64,000 bases of DNA from an uncultured Flavobacteriales bacterium (GCA_903873905.1 CAIQQJ010000106.1:35964-99963), one strand, 5' to 3'. Shown: positions 34,737-43,829, counted from the first letter of the stretch. Notes: generated by a model not told the origin, from the sequence alone. Translations and numbers: made by a program.

Positions 34737-35726
34737 TCACTTTTTAGAAAGTTCTCCTTTGAGAAAATTAATCACGTTGACTTCAATTGAATCCACTCCG
34801 CGAAGGTTTGCCAAAAACACAGAAGCCCAATCGCCGAGATTGATTAGGTAAATTGCTTTTTCTATTGGAGATTTTCCTTTCGAAAAAACTTCTGTGAAGT
34901 GTGGTGTGTACTTTTGTATAATCTCTTTGTTTATGGCAATGCGATAATTATTTCTTTCGTATTCATCAGGATCAGTGAAAAGCACGACTGAAATTTCCGC
35001 ATTTCCTCCAACCCAACCCACAAGTTCATTGTGATTCATTTCTGGAATAACGTGATGCCAACAAAGCACTTTTGCATTTTCATTCAATTGTTGACGAAAC
35101 CGAATCGCAATTCCTTCATTATTTGTTGTACAGTAAATTACAGGCGTTTTGCCAAATAAGTTTTTCGACAATTGTTCTGCTTCTTTTCTGATGGATGCAT
35201 TTTCATTATTCAAAAGCGCAACTGAACTTTCTAATTCTGAAATAGAACTTGCAGGAAGAAGGTTGTGTTTTACAAAAATGAAAATCAGCTGAGAAAGTGA
35301 AAACCCTAGACAAGAACGAGGTGGATTTCCACCTGGAATTGTAATGCAATCGAGCTTGTGTTTTTTCGCGAGCTCTGCAACTTTTCCGCCCGATGTGATG
35401 CAAACGATGTGCGCATTTTTTTCAATCGCTTGTTGCATACAAGCAAGTGTTTCTTCCGTATTTCCAGAATAGGAAGAAATAATTACAAGTGAATGTTGAT
35501 CAACAAATGTTGGAATGAAATATCCTTTTGTTACAGAAACAGGAACAGAAGAAGTTCCAAATGCTAATTCAGAAATAATTGTTCCTCCAATTCCAGATCC
35601 ACCGAGTCCGGAAATGAGAACATTTCTAATTTGATTTTTTGGTTCAGATAAAACGGCAGATTTCCCGATGCTCAAAGCTTCTTCAAGCTGTGCTGGAAAT
35701 CCTTCAACAAGTGTCTGCATATCCAT
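34737..35726 (-). CDS. Bifunctional phosphoglucose/phosphomannose isomerase
   Basis: A 329-residue SIS-domain enzyme of the PGI/PMI family, which interconverts fructose 6-phosphate with glucose 6-phosphate and mannose 6-phosphate. The N-terminal domain has SGLGGSGIGGTIISEL and the phosphate-binding ISSYSGNTEETLAC. CITSGGKVAEL and IPGGNPPRSCLGFSLS are further family motifs, and HNELVGW near residue 224 carries the catalytic His. The start could be ATG 35726 or ATG 35720, two codons apart. A TACCTTTG -7 box is at 35751-35758. Confidence 0.9.
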   Translation of the reverse strand: MDMQTLVEGFPAQLEEALSIGKSAVLSEPKNQIRNVLISGLGGSGIGGTIISELAFGTSSVPVSVTKGYFIPTFVDQHSLVIISSYSGNTEETLACMQQAIEKNAHIVCITSGGKVAELAKKHKLDCITIPGGNPPRSCLGFSLSQLIFIFVKHNLLPASSISELESSVALLNNENASIRKEAEQLSKNLFGKTPVIYCTTNNEGIAIRFRQQLNENAKVLCWHHVIPEMNHNELVGWVGGNAEISVVLFTDPDEYERNNYRIAINKEIIQKYTPHFTEVFSKGKSPIEKAIYLINLGDWASVFLANLRGVDSIEVNVINFLKGELSKK

Positions 35727-35750
35727 ATTCTACGTGGAAAAATTGGAATA

Positions 35751-35758
35751 CAAAGGTA
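35751..35758 (-). promoter_or_regulatory. Putative -7 box of the PGI/PMI gene
   Basis: TACCTTTG on the minus strand, an exact TAnnTTTG match, 24 nt before the start codon. It lies just past the inverted repeat that probably ends the upstream operon. Confidence 0.55.
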
Positions 35759-35771
35759 GGGAAAAAGTGGT

Positions 35772-35860
35772 GGGGTAATGAAGTAATGGAGTGATTAAGT
35801 TGGCCATGATAATTCGGAAATAGGGTAACATCCTCTATCACTTCATTACTTCATTACCCC
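35772..35860. repeat. 24-bp inverted repeat, probable operon terminator
   Basis: 35772-35795 (GGGGTAATGAAGTAATGGAG then TGAT) pairs with 35837-35860 at 23 of 24 positions. The loop is 41 nt. It lies 14 nt after the stop of the coiled-coil gene and before the PGI/PMI promoter, so termination is plausible although there is no T-run. Confidence 0.8.
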
Positions 35861-35874
35861 TTCACCTAAACCCT

Positions 35875-36546
35875 TCACTCCACCGAAGATTGTCTCGCTT
35901 TCACGGCATCCACAGCCTTCTGTTGCGCCTCAACTTCTGACTTTTTCTTCGATTGCTCATCCTCATTAGACTTAATGTCGTCCTGTGCTTTCTTGATTTT
36001 CGCTTGATAATCGGCGATGTCGTTGTTCAGGTTTTTGTTTTTCTTTTCAAGATCCTGTTTTTCATTCTGCAATTTGTCGAGAATTTTTTGTTGCTCTTTC
36101 ACTTTATCACCAAGAGCATCTTGTGTCATTTTTTTTGCGAATTCTTTTACCATTACCTCTGCCGCCTTGTAAGCCGTGGCGTTTGAAGAAGAACTTAACC
36201 ATGTTTCGCCCAAAAGAAAACCAACCGTGAGTTTCATTTCATTATCGTTACTTCCCTTTTCAATACGCGCGTAAACATCACAAGTGTTATCGCTAATCGT
36301 TTTGATGAGAGCGTTGTCTGCAAAAATTTCATCCTTAGAACTTACTTTCGCATCATAACTTTTCATTTTCGAACGCCACTCTTTTTCAATATCATCTTTT
36401 GACGCATCATATATAATTACCACCAAACAATTATGTGATCCGTCACCGATTTTTGAGTTTTTTTCATCCACGCTAATTTTTATTTTTTGCGCATGCAATA
36501 CAAATCCGAAAAGTGGAAGAAGAAATAGAAGCAAATACCTTTTCAT
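35875..36546 (-). CDS. Secreted coiled-coil protein of unknown function
   Basis: A protein of 223 residues. A signal peptide (MKRYLLLFLLPLFGFVLHAQ) is followed by a globular beta/alpha domain of about 120 residues (KISVDEKNSKIGDGSHNCLV). The C-terminal part (about 145-223) is a highly charged coiled coil (EQQKILDKLQNEKQDLEKKN, YQAKIKKAQDDIKSNEDEQ). No family is recognised. It is the last gene of a tightly packed minus-strand group. Confidence 0.78.
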   Translation of the reverse strand: MKRYLLLFLLPLFGFVLHAQKIKISVDEKNSKIGDGSHNCLVVIIYDASKDDIEKEWRSKMKSYDAKVSSKDEIFADNALIKTISDNTCDVYARIEKGSNDNEMKLTVGFLLGETWLSSSSNATAYKAAEVMVKEFAKKMTQDALGDKVKEQQKILDKLQNEKQDLEKKNKNLNNDIADYQAKIKKAQDDIKSNEDEQSKKKSEVEAQQKAVDAVKARQSSVE

Positions 36547-36604
36547 GAGGTTAAGTTTTTTATGAATTTAGGAGAATAAGTTACGGCAAAATTTCCTTTC
36601 TTAA

Positions 36605-37177
36605 TTAATCCACGTCAGAAACACCACCCGAAACTATAAATTTCATCGCTTCTGAGGCAGGCACGTGAAGTTCCTGTACGTTTTCGCGCGGAACAATAAG
36701 CAATCGACCAGAAATAGCATAGGACATCGGGAAATAAACCGCAACAAATTCTTTTGAAATGGAAAGTTCAGATAAATCCTCATCGGTAATAAAACCGATT
36801 TCCCTGATTCCCGTTTGCATATTGGTAATCACGAGCACTGGATGCTTGAACTTTTTATTGTTTCCAATAAAAGCTGAAGTAAAATCCTTCAACGGTGAAA
36901 AAATAATTCGGATGATCGGAATTTTTTCTAAAATTTTCCCGGCTTCATCAATGAAAAATCGCGCCATGACATTGGAGGCAAAAAGGCCAACCAAAAACAC
37001 AAGCGCCAAGGCCAAAAACAAATAAATAAACGGATCTGCATTTGGATGCACAAGCACATCAATTCCAGAAAACAAACCACGGAACCAACTGAACATTTTG
37101 AAAAATACAAGGACTGTTATGGTAACAGGAACCAAAACAATAAGCCCTTGTGCGAAATAACGAAGGATGTTTTTCAT
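36605..37177 (-). CDS. DUF502 family membrane protein
   Basis: A 190-residue protein with two N-terminal transmembrane helices (YFAQGLIVLVPVTITVLVFF and YLFLALALVFLVGLFASNVM) and a soluble C-terminal domain. The segment EKIPIIRIIFSPLKDFTSAF is the signature of DUF502, a family found in bacteria and plants (LIKE-COV) without a settled biochemical role. It overlaps the upstream YjbR-like gene by 4 bp. Confidence 0.9.
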   Translation of the reverse strand: MKNILRYFAQGLIVLVPVTITVLVFFKMFSWFRGLFSGIDVLVHPNADPFIYLFLALALVFLVGLFASNVMARFFIDEAGKILEKIPIIRIIFSPLKDFTSAFIGNNKKFKHPVLVITNMQTGIREIGFITDEDLSELSISKEFVAVYFPMSYAISGRLLIVPRENVQELHVPASEAMKFIVSGGVSDVD

Positions 37178-37548
37178 TTGCGTTTTGCAGATTTTGATTT
37201 CACCAATTTTACTTTTACTTTTTTTGTCATGCTTGCAAGAATAAGATCGTAAGAATGATCAATCCATTGCTTCACTAATTTTGGACTCACTTTTCCATCC
37301 ATCACGATTGTATTCCAATGCTTTTTATTCATGTGATACCCTGGAATCACACAATCGTAACGTTCACGCAAATCAATTGCTATTTCCGGATCGCATTTTA
37401 CATTGAACTGAACAGGATCATTGTCAAAACCTGTCAATAAAAAAGCTTTTTCCTTCACTTTAAAAACGAGAATGTCCGGGCCGAAAGGTGTTGTTTCCTC
37501 CACATCTTTTTTTGAAATGCAGTATTCACGGATTTGTTCCAAGTTCAT
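37174..37548 (-). CDS. MmcQ/YjbR family protein
   Basis: A small protein of 124 residues of the CyaY-like-fold MmcQ/YjbR family. Signatures are the N-terminal IREYCISKKDVEETTPFGPD, the core VFKVKEKAFLLTG and QFNVKCDPEIAIDLRE, and PGYHMNKKHWNTIVMDGKVS. It is proposed to bind DNA, but the role is not settled. Overlapping ATGA junctions on both sides couple it to the cyclase-family and DUF502 genes. Confidence 0.9.
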   Translation of the reverse strand: MNLEQIREYCISKKDVEETTPFGPDILVFKVKEKAFLLTGFDNDPVQFNVKCDPEIAIDLRERYDCVIPGYHMNKKHWNTIVMDGKVSPKLVKQWIDHSYDLILASMTKKVKVKLVKSKSAKRK

Positions 37549-38300
37549 TTTACTCCATTTGAAATTTGAAACAAAACAGGACGACTTGGCGTGGCGTCAT
37601 TCTCAAAAGGAGCTGTTTGAAGATTCAACAAGTAGGTTCCATCATAAACAGAATCGGGAACGTAAATGAATTCCGTAATCGTCTTGTGAAACTGTGTGTT
37701 TTGTGGATATTCCCAGAATGCCCGATGCGCCAATAATTTTCCTTCATCATTTTCCCGATCCACAGAAGGCAAATCCAAAAGCAAATGATCCACTCCAATT
37801 TCTACTAAATATTTCGCAGCTCCTTCATCGAGATATGGAGGATTTGTATTTGACCAATTCATTGCCAATTTCAATTCAGAATTTGAAGCGGTTCGCAACA
37901 CTACAGCTTCGAGATTTTTTCCATTCAACAAAATCTCCAAACTTTTTCGCGTAATGACAAAATCACCATTATCCAATTGCTCAGGAAGAACAGTTATCAA
38001 TTCAGCAATGAAAAAATAAGTTTTTAAATGCTCATTCACATTATAAATTTCCGGAGAAATATGTCCAACACATTCCGTGTGGGTTCCGTGGCCATGTGGG
38101 TTGAAAAAAATATTTCTGAAATTTACAGAGCCTCCACTCTTGACTTCTCCCACAAAATCTCCATTGCGAACAGGTTCAATACGCAAGGGATCCACATACC
38201 ACGCGCGCGCGCTGTGGTCATTCATCGGAATGGAAATGTCAATGGGTTTTGACAAATCGGTTTTGTAGGTTTGCCCTTTGTGATTTATCGTTGCAAGCAT
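37545..38300 (-). CDS. Cyclase family protein (kynurenine formamidase-like fold)
   Basis: A metal-dependent hydrolase of 251 residues. HGHGTHTECVGHI is the metal-binding motif of the cyclase family (HxGTHxDxPxH), with Glu, Cys and Gly at less conserved positions. LLDLPSVDRENDEGKLLAHR matches the second conserved region of the family. Kynurenine formamidase (KynB) belongs here and the window does hold kynurenine-pathway genes, but those lie 35 kb away, so the substrate is left open. It is followed by the YjbR-like gene with a 4-bp overlap and preceded by a secreted protein gene with a 1-bp gap. Confidence 0.87.
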   Translation of the reverse strand: MLATINHKGQTYKTDLSKPIDISIPMNDHSARAWYVDPLRIEPVRNGDFVGEVKSGGSVNFRNIFFNPHGHGTHTECVGHISPEIYNVNEHLKTYFFIAELITVLPEQLDNGDFVITRKSLEILLNGKNLEAVVLRTASNSELKLAMNWSNTNPPYLDEGAAKYLVEIGVDHLLLDLPSVDRENDEGKLLAHRAFWEYPQNTQFHKTITEFIYVPDSVYDGTYLLNLQTAPFENDATPSRPVLFQISNGVK

Positions 38301-38301
38301 G

Positions 38302-38994
38302 TCAGCAGCCCATTAAATTAAATGTCACGAGTGGTTCTTTTTCATTACGCCAGAGAATCCATCCTGAATTTTTCCTTAGCGCATCTCCAAATTCATTCGT
38401 TTCAATAATATCTACTTTCATCCATATTCCACTTATTTCTATTGGAGCCAGAACAATTCTTGAAGATGCGGGACCAGGTCCAGGAAAAAACGGAAATGCT
38501 TGAACCTTGTTTGTTGGATTGTCATACAACAAAACTGTATCGCTCACATATTCGAGATTTGTCACGCTGAGATAAAAATCAATCCATTGCTTAAAAACCA
38601 CTCCCATAGATTTTCGAATCCATAGAAACTTCCCAGATTCAGATTTCAGATTGGTTTGAAAATATTGCCCATTTTCTCCTAGACAATTAATATCTAAACG
38701 TCTACTTTCAATACCCGAATAAAAATACAGCGTATTAAACCACGCAGGAATACTATCTTGCTTCAAACGATCAAAAGTAAAATGGGCTTGTTCAGGATAA
38801 AGTAATTCTCGGTGAGCTGTCATAATGTGAATGGGCAATATATCATCAGGTGCTTCCCAAAAATCAAGTGAGATCAAACTGTCCAAATCAATTTGGATGA
38901 TGCCAAGTCCGTGTGTTTTTTCAAACTCATCAGCACGAACGGAAGAGACACAAAAGAACATTAAAAAAACAGGAATGCAGAATAGCTTTTTCAT
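38302..38994 (-). CDS. Secreted protein of unknown function
   Basis: A 230-residue protein with a signal peptide (LFCIPVFLMFFCVSSVRA). The mature part has an Asp-rich opening (GIIQIDLDSLISLDFWEAPD) and no domain that I recognise. No sorting domain is present at the C-terminus (PLVTFNLMGC), so it is likely periplasmic. It is the first gene of the operon running to the coiled-coil protein; hemW lies 20 nt upstream on the same strand. Confidence 0.75.
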   Translation of the reverse strand: MKKLFCIPVFLMFFCVSSVRADEFEKTHGLGIIQIDLDSLISLDFWEAPDDILPIHIMTAHRELLYPEQAHFTFDRLKQDSIPAWFNTLYFYSGIESRRLDINCLGENGQYFQTNLKSESGKFLWIRKSMGVVFKQWIDFYLSVTNLEYVSDTVLLYDNPTNKVQAFPFFPGPGPASSRIVLAPIEISGIWMKVDIIETNEFGDALRKNSGWILWRNEKEPLVTFNLMGC

Positions 38995-39014
38995 AGGAGA
39001 AAGATAATTAACAA

Positions 39015-40142
39015 TTAAACCTCAAACAAATCTGACGCAATTCGATCAGCGATTAATTTCCCTTTTTCTGTTAATATAAATACGTCTGCATTGTTTTTTA
39101 AATCTTCTGAAGCAATCCATTTTTCAGATTCAATTGTGAAATGCTCAAAATAATTATTCGGAAACTTTTCCTTCAACTCTTTTGAAGAAATGCCCCACAT
39201 CGTTCGAAGATGTGTCATCACATATTCATTGTAACGTTCGTTTTCCGTCAACACTTCCTCTTCAAATGTTTTTTCACCAATGGAAATAGCATTGAGATAT
39301 TTCATGTTGTTCGAAACATTCCAGCGGCGAACTGATCCATCAAAGCTGTGTGCGGATGGCCCAATTCCCAAATACGATTCGCCAAACCAATAACTGCTGT
39401 TGTGTTTGGCAACAAAATCTTTTTTTGCAAAATTGGAAATTTCGTAATGTTCAAATTCATTTTCTTTTGCAAATTGAATAAGTTGGCGAAAATGTTCTGA
39501 AGCCAATTCATCATCAACGGGAGCAATTTTTCCTGACTTTACAAATTGTGCAAAAGCGGTTTTTGGTTCAACAGTGAGACAATAGGAAGAAAGATGCGGC
39601 ACATCAAGTTCATTTATTCTATCAAGATTTTTTTTCCAAGCACTTTCATCCAATCCTGGAATTCCATAAATGAGATCAACGGTAAGATTTGCAAACCCTG
39701 CGTCTTGCGCACGCATCACAACCGATTCCGCTTCCTTGGCGGTATGCGCACGGTTCATGAGTTTCAAATCCTCATCGCGAAAAGATTGTATGCCAATACT
39801 CAAACGATTCACGGGAGTGTGACGCAAACTTTTCAAATAGGAATTCGAAAGGTCATCGGGATTTGCCTCTAATGTGATTTCGGCTTTTTCTGCAATGGAA
39901 AAATGCGTGTCGATTTCATCCAAAATAAATTTCAATTCATCGGAAGATAATTGTGATGGTGTTCCTCCGCCAAAATAAATTGTTTCCAATGTTTTTCCTG
40001 AAAGTGAATGCTTGCGCAATTCCAACTCCTTCATCATAGCTTGCAAAATTTCCTTTCTGTTTTTCTGTGAAGTGGAAAAATGGAAATCGCAATAATGACA
40101 GGCTTGCTTGCAGAATGGAATATGTAAATAGAGATGAGACAA
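39015..40142 (-). CDS. hemW: Radical SAM heme chaperone HemW
   Basis: A radical SAM protein of 375 residues related to coproporphyrinogen III oxidase HemN but acting as a heme chaperone. CKQACHYCDF at residues 11-20 is the CxxxCxxC cluster motif, and IYFGGGTPSQL follows. RLSIGIQSFRDEDLKLMNRA and DLIYGIPGLDESAWKKNLD are HemW/HemN motifs. The extra N-terminal residues diagnostic of true HemN are absent. The start codon is TTG at 40142, which reads directly out of the upstream GAATTTT repeat. Heme synthesis genes are encoded 7 kb away. Confidence 0.92.
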   Translation of the reverse strand: MSHLYLHIPFCKQACHYCDFHFSTSQKNRKEILQAMMKELELRKHSLSGKTLETIYFGGGTPSQLSSDELKFILDEIDTHFSIAEKAEITLEANPDDLSNSYLKSLRHTPVNRLSIGIQSFRDEDLKLMNRAHTAKEAESVVMRAQDAGFANLTVDLIYGIPGLDESAWKKNLDRINELDVPHLSSYCLTVEPKTAFAQFVKSGKIAPVDDELASEHFRQLIQFAKENEFEHYEISNFAKKDFVAKHNSSYWFGESYLGIGPSAHSFDGSVRRWNVSNNMKYLNAISIGEKTFEEEVLTENERYNEYVMTHLRTMWGISSKELKEKFPNNYFEHFTIESEKWIASEDLKNNADVFILTEKGKLIADRIASDLFEV

Positions 40143-40151
40143 AATAATTTT

Positions 40152-40227
40152 GAATTTTGAATTTTGAATTTTGAATTTTGTTTCCCGAAGTGATCATTCA
40201 GAATTCAAAATTTAGAATTCAAAATTC
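40152..40227. repeat. Inverted repeat of GAATTTTGAATTTT words
   Basis: 40152-40180 is four tandem copies of GAATTTT. 40199-40227 is an imperfect inverted counterpart (GAATTCAAAATTTAGAATTC). It fills the spacer between the TAG stop of the 678-residue gene and the TTG start of hemW, leaving almost no other sequence. Confidence 0.8.
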
Positions 40228-42263
40228 TAATTGATTTCCACTTTCAGAATTTTTCCTGTCAATGGACTTTTTGGATACGGAACATTTCTTTGATCGTACG
40301 GAGCGGGAACCCACCATTCGGAATCGTGGAATTCTTGAGAGACCACAAGAATCATTTGATTGTCGGGCACAGCAGTGACGGTGTTGTCCATATAACCTAC
40401 CACATGCAAATGTTCTTTATCGGGACCGATTCTCCAAGTGATGTGATCGGGCATCCATTCTATTTCGTACCAATAAAATGGTTTTTGAAAAAGATCGTTA
40501 TCGTTTTCCGCGGATTTAATTGTGAGCGCTTGATACCAATCATCCCAACGATGCAATTCGAATTTGTGTTTTTCAAAAACAAGTGGAACAATTCCCGTCA
40601 CATAGTTTTTTGCTTCACGACAAGCCAAATCCCAATTCGTACAAGCAACAGCAATGTTATCATTATTCGCAATGTCATCGTCGGCAGGAAGAGCACTTTT
40701 GCCATAGGAAGAAGTCGGCCAATTGCGTGATGATTTTACAATTTCAAAATCAATTTCAGAATAACTCTGCGTTGGATAACGAGATGCTTTCTTTCCACGA
40801 TTATCATTTCTTGGAATGTATCCGCCTTCACAACTTCTCCTGTTGTTCCAGGAATCTTCATTCTGGTATAACAACCAAACTGCATTTGTCAAACCGTTCC
40901 ACACATGATCGGCACTCAACATTTCAGGAAAAGCAATACACATATCCCATTTTCCATAGGTAAAACCAACGCGTGATTTCACACCAACATTTTCTTTTCT
41001 AAAAGGAAGTTCCGTGTTACCAGGATTTGAAAGTGTAATGGAATGTTCCTCGCGATTTGCACTTACTGTTGAACATGGATTAGTTGTACTGCGGAGATAA
41101 TCTCGAACTCTTGTTGCCGAATCATATTTCAATTTATTTTCCTGGTATTGTGCGCGTGTGTAATTATCGGCAACAACATTTGCGGTAATTGGAACCATTG
41201 ACAAAACGTGCGACTTATCTTCATAGAAGAAATACTGCATGAATTGTGATTGACGGAAAGTAGTGCTGTCGGTTCCGCAAGTTGTACAATACGAGGCGGT
41301 ATCAATTCCTGATTGCATCAACTCAAACGGATTTACATAGACGCCTGCGCCAGGATCCAAATTTGCTTTTACGACAAGTTGCTCATCGGCAACAACAACA
41401 TTCATTGACTTATCATTGCTACCAGGACCGTACAGGAAATAATAAAATGGATTGATGAATCGTCCGCCGGTTTCTCGTTCAGTAATATTCTTGATAGAAT
41501 TCGGAAGGCTGTTCATTCCATTTTCAGTGGTAACAACAAGAATGAATTTGTATTTTCCTGTTCGTGGATTTCTTTTCCAGCGATTGTTCGCCGTTTGCAG
41601 TTTCCGATTGTTGTCGATTTGCCAGATAGCATCGCGGTAAATTTGTTGTGGTTCGGTTAAACCATTTGCTCTTGCCTTATCCGCAATTCCCGCCATCCAA
41701 TTCGGTTGACTGTGGATATAATTAATCATGTTGGCAATTTTTTTCGCTGACAAACCGGAACGATCATCGCGGCCAAAATAAATTTCCTCGTTACGTGGAT
41801 TTCCAACAATGCGGAAAGAATCCGTTATTTTTATTTCATCACCCCAACCTAATTCGTTGGTGGATTTAAATCCAGGATCTGTTTCTCCCCAGCTTCCATA
41901 AAAATTTCTTGTAGCCAAAGAATGTTCATAGTTGAATTTTCCGCTTTTTTCGAATTCCGGAAATTTATATGATTCATCCTGATAATAAATTTTGTAATAA
42001 AGTTTTCTGCTGCTCAAATATTGGTTTTTCACATTGAAGGTGAATGTGAATTTTCCACCGGGCAATTGTTTTACAGTTGGGATTTCTATGCCACTATAAA
42101 CTGCGTCGGACAAATCAACGATGATGGAATTATCCTGCGATTTCAAATTTGTAAAAGGGTGAAAATCCTTCACACTTATTCCAGCACCAAGCGCACGATA
42201 ATACAGAAACGCGCTACCGCATAAAACTAGAATTACAGAATAGAAAATGAGCTTTTTGCGCAT
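40227..42263 (-). CDS. Large membrane-anchored protein of unknown function with a lectin-like C-terminus
   Basis: A 678-residue protein with an N-terminal hydrophobic anchor (LIFYSVILVLCGSAFLYY). An Ig-like region follows (GGKFTFTFNVKNQYLSSRKL), then a long middle region with CTTCGTDS and GYIPRNDNRGKKA. The C-terminus resembles the concanavalin/GH16 fold (SEIDFEIV, FYWYEIEWMPDHITWRIG, VVSQEFHDSEWWVPAP). The SEIDFE element looks like a GH16-type catalytic stretch (ExDxE). Carbohydrate binding or hydrolysis is a reasonable guess, not proven. The -7 box variant TAACTTCG is 16 nt upstream (42280-42287). Confidence 0.65.
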   Translation of the reverse strand: MRKKLIFYSVILVLCGSAFLYYRALGAGISVKDFHPFTNLKSQDNSIIVDLSDAVYSGIEIPTVKQLPGGKFTFTFNVKNQYLSSRKLYYKIYYQDESYKFPEFEKSGKFNYEHSLATRNFYGSWGETDPGFKSTNELGWGDEIKITDSFRIVGNPRNEEIYFGRDDRSGLSAKKIANMINYIHSQPNWMAGIADKARANGLTEPQQIYRDAIWQIDNNRKLQTANNRWKRNPRTGKYKFILVVTTENGMNSLPNSIKNITERETGGRFINPFYYFLYGPGSNDKSMNVVVADEQLVVKANLDPGAGVYVNPFELMQSGIDTASYCTTCGTDSTTFRQSQFMQYFFYEDKSHVLSMVPITANVVADNYTRAQYQENKLKYDSATRVRDYLRSTTNPCSTVSANREEHSITLSNPGNTELPFRKENVGVKSRVGFTYGKWDMCIAFPEMLSADHVWNGLTNAVWLLYQNEDSWNNRRSCEGGYIPRNDNRGKKASRYPTQSYSEIDFEIVKSSRNWPTSSYGKSALPADDDIANNDNIAVACTNWDLACREAKNYVTGIVPLVFEKHKFELHRWDDWYQALTIKSAENDNDLFQKPFYWYEIEWMPDHITWRIGPDKEHLHVVGYMDNTVTAVPDNQMILVVSQEFHDSEWWVPAPYDQRNVPYPKSPLTGKILKVEIN

Positions 42264-42279
42264 GGCTAAAATTGGAGTA

Positions 42280-42287
42280 CGAAGTTA
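42280..42287 (-). promoter_or_regulatory. Putative -7 box of the 678-residue protein gene
   Basis: TAACTTCG on the minus strand, identical to the box upstream of the 3-hydroxyanthranilate dioxygenase gene, 16 nt before the start codon. Confidence 0.35.
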
Positions 42288-42426
42288 GCCACAGATTTCA
42301 CAGATTTCACAGATTTCCATTTTTTTTGCGTGAGGGATAGCAGTGAAAAGCCCGGATCCCCCAACAGAATTGTTGTGGTTGGGAGAGGACTTGGAACGGA
42401 TAGCCCGACCCTTGGGGCACGCCCAC
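42288..42426. repeat. Modular dispersed repeat, copy on the minus strand
   Basis: Read on the minus strand it gives GTGGGCGTGCCCC, GGGTCGGGCTATCCG, AAGTCCTCTCCCAACC, GGGCTTTTCACTGCTATCCC and TCACGCAAAAAA, then three AATCTGTGA words. The order is the same as at 14310-14406 and 48316-48397. It ends 4 nt before the queA stop codon. Confidence 0.7.
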
Positions 42427-42430
42427 CTGA

Positions 42431-43666
42431 TTATTCTTTTCTCCAGAGCAAACTGCTGTCGCCGTAACTCAGAAAACGAAAATCATTTTTCAATGCATAT
42501 TCATAAACGAGTTTACTTTCTTCACCGATAAAAGCGGAAACGAGCAACAATAAAGTGCTTTGTGGCTGATGGAAATTGGTGATGAGTGCATTAACAATTT
42601 TGAAAGAATATCCTGGGGCGATTAGAATTTGCGTGTACCCTTTTATTTCATCACGATTATTTTCACGCATCCAATCGAGTATGGCGCGCAATGCAATTTG
42701 GACAGGAACATCAGGTGTATTATTGTATGGTTCCCATTGGCCAACAAACAATGAAGCGAAATGTCTTCCAGGTTGTGTTATGATTTGTTTTCCGAACCAA
42801 TACAAACTTTCAAGTGTGCGTAACGCTGTAGTTCCAACGGCTATTACAGGATTTGATTTTTGCGCAATAATTTGTTCGATGAGCGAACGTGGAATAATAA
42901 TTTGTTCGCGATGCATGTCGTGGCCAGCCATTTTTTCCGCTTTGACAGGTTTGAATGTTCCAGCACCAACATGTAAAGTAACTTCTGCAAAATTTATTTT
43001 TTTCGCTTTCAAGTTTTCCAAAACTTTCGTTGTGAAATGTAATCCAGCTGTTGGAGCTGCAACCGAACCATTGTGTTGTGCATAGATGGTTTGATAACGC
43101 TCTGCATCTGACATTTCCTCTTCACGATTCAAATAAGGTGGCAATGGAATTTTCCCAATAGCCTCGAGAATTTCTGCGAATGAAAAATCAGTTGGTGTCC
43201 AAGAAAGTTTGATAATTGACTGCTCACGTGCTGGTCCAATTCGTTTTGCAACCAATCGAATATTCAATTCACGAATTTTTAAATCCTGAATCAATTCCTC
43301 GTTTTCTTTCCAACGTTTTCCATTTCCGATAAATGCTCGAATCGAAACTTCATTTTTTGTTTCCAACAATTTTACAAAGTCTACAGAATTGTCAGCAGCG
43401 TCGGTACAAAAAATTTCCACGGTTGCGCCACTGGCACGTTGCATAAGAATTCTTGCACGAATTACTTTCGTTGCATTAAAAACCAACAAGGCATTTTCTG
43501 GGATCTCATCCCCCAACTGGGCGAATGTTATGTGAGAGATTTTCCTATCTTTATAAACAAGCAGTTTCGATGCATCCCTTTCTGAAAGTGGAAAATGTGC
43601 AATTCGCTCTTCTGGCAAATTGTAAGTAAAATCAAGAATGGAAAGTGACTCTGGATGTGTTTGCAT
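42431..43666 (-). CDS. queA: S-adenosylmethionine:tRNA ribosyltransferase-isomerase
   Basis: QueA transfers the ribosyl part of SAM to preQ1 in tRNA, giving epoxyqueuosine at the wobble position. This version has 411 residues, longer than the roughly 350 of the enterobacterial enzyme. Motifs: DFTYNLPEERIAHFPLSERD (N-terminus), NGSVAAPTAGLHFT (active-site region), THVGAGTF-type EVTLHVGAGTFKPVK, and ITNFHQPQSTLLLLVSAF. The -7 box TACCTTTG ends 8 nt upstream of the ATG, so the mRNA is nearly leaderless. Confidence 0.94.
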   Translation of the reverse strand: MQTHPESLSILDFTYNLPEERIAHFPLSERDASKLLVYKDRKISHITFAQLGDEIPENALLVFNATKVIRARILMQRASGATVEIFCTDAADNSVDFVKLLETKNEVSIRAFIGNGKRWKENEELIQDLKIRELNIRLVAKRIGPAREQSIIKLSWTPTDFSFAEILEAIGKIPLPPYLNREEEMSDAERYQTIYAQHNGSVAAPTAGLHFTTKVLENLKAKKINFAEVTLHVGAGTFKPVKAEKMAGHDMHREQIIIPRSLIEQIIAQKSNPVIAVGTTALRTLESLYWFGKQIITQPGRHFASLFVGQWEPYNNTPDVPVQIALRAILDWMRENNRDEIKGYTQILIAPGYSFKIVNALITNFHQPQSTLLLLVSAFIGEESKLVYEYALKNDFRFLSYGDSSLLWRKE

Positions 43667-43674
43667 GTGGATTA

Positions 43675-43682
43675 CAAAGGTA
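43675..43682 (-). promoter_or_regulatory. Putative -7 box of queA
   Basis: TACCTTTG on the minus strand, an exact TAnnTTTG match, with 8 nt to the ATG. No preQ1 riboswitch can fit between this box and the start. Confidence 0.5.
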
Positions 43683-43829
43683 ATTTTTCATTCGCTTTTT
43701 CCCGCATTTAAATAAGGTCTTGGGCAGAATTTTTGGTTTTGAACGGGTAAGAAATTGAGGTGTTCGACTTTGTTGATCCAATTAGCCGCCGTAACGTTGC
43801 AGTGTACAATTACATAAAACCTAAATACC

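Noticed and set aside
37545..38300. Assignment of the cyclase-family gene as kynurenine formamidase
   Set aside because: The metal motif fits the whole family and the gene is in an unrelated operon 35 kb from the kynurenine genes, so only the family name is given.
40151..40180. Tandem GAATTTT units as a minisatellite of regulatory phase variation for hemW
   Set aside because: The unit is short and AT-rich and has an inverted partner, which fits the spacer inverted-repeat pattern better. Copy-number variation cannot be judged from one sequence.
42576..43085. A 169-residue plus-strand open frame
   Set aside because: It is fully antisense to queA, whose motifs are intact. Its composition is that of a reverse-frame shadow.
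43667..43829. preQ1 riboswitch upstream of queA
   Set aside because: The -7 box ends 8 nt before the start codon, leaving no room for an aptamer in the mRNA leader.
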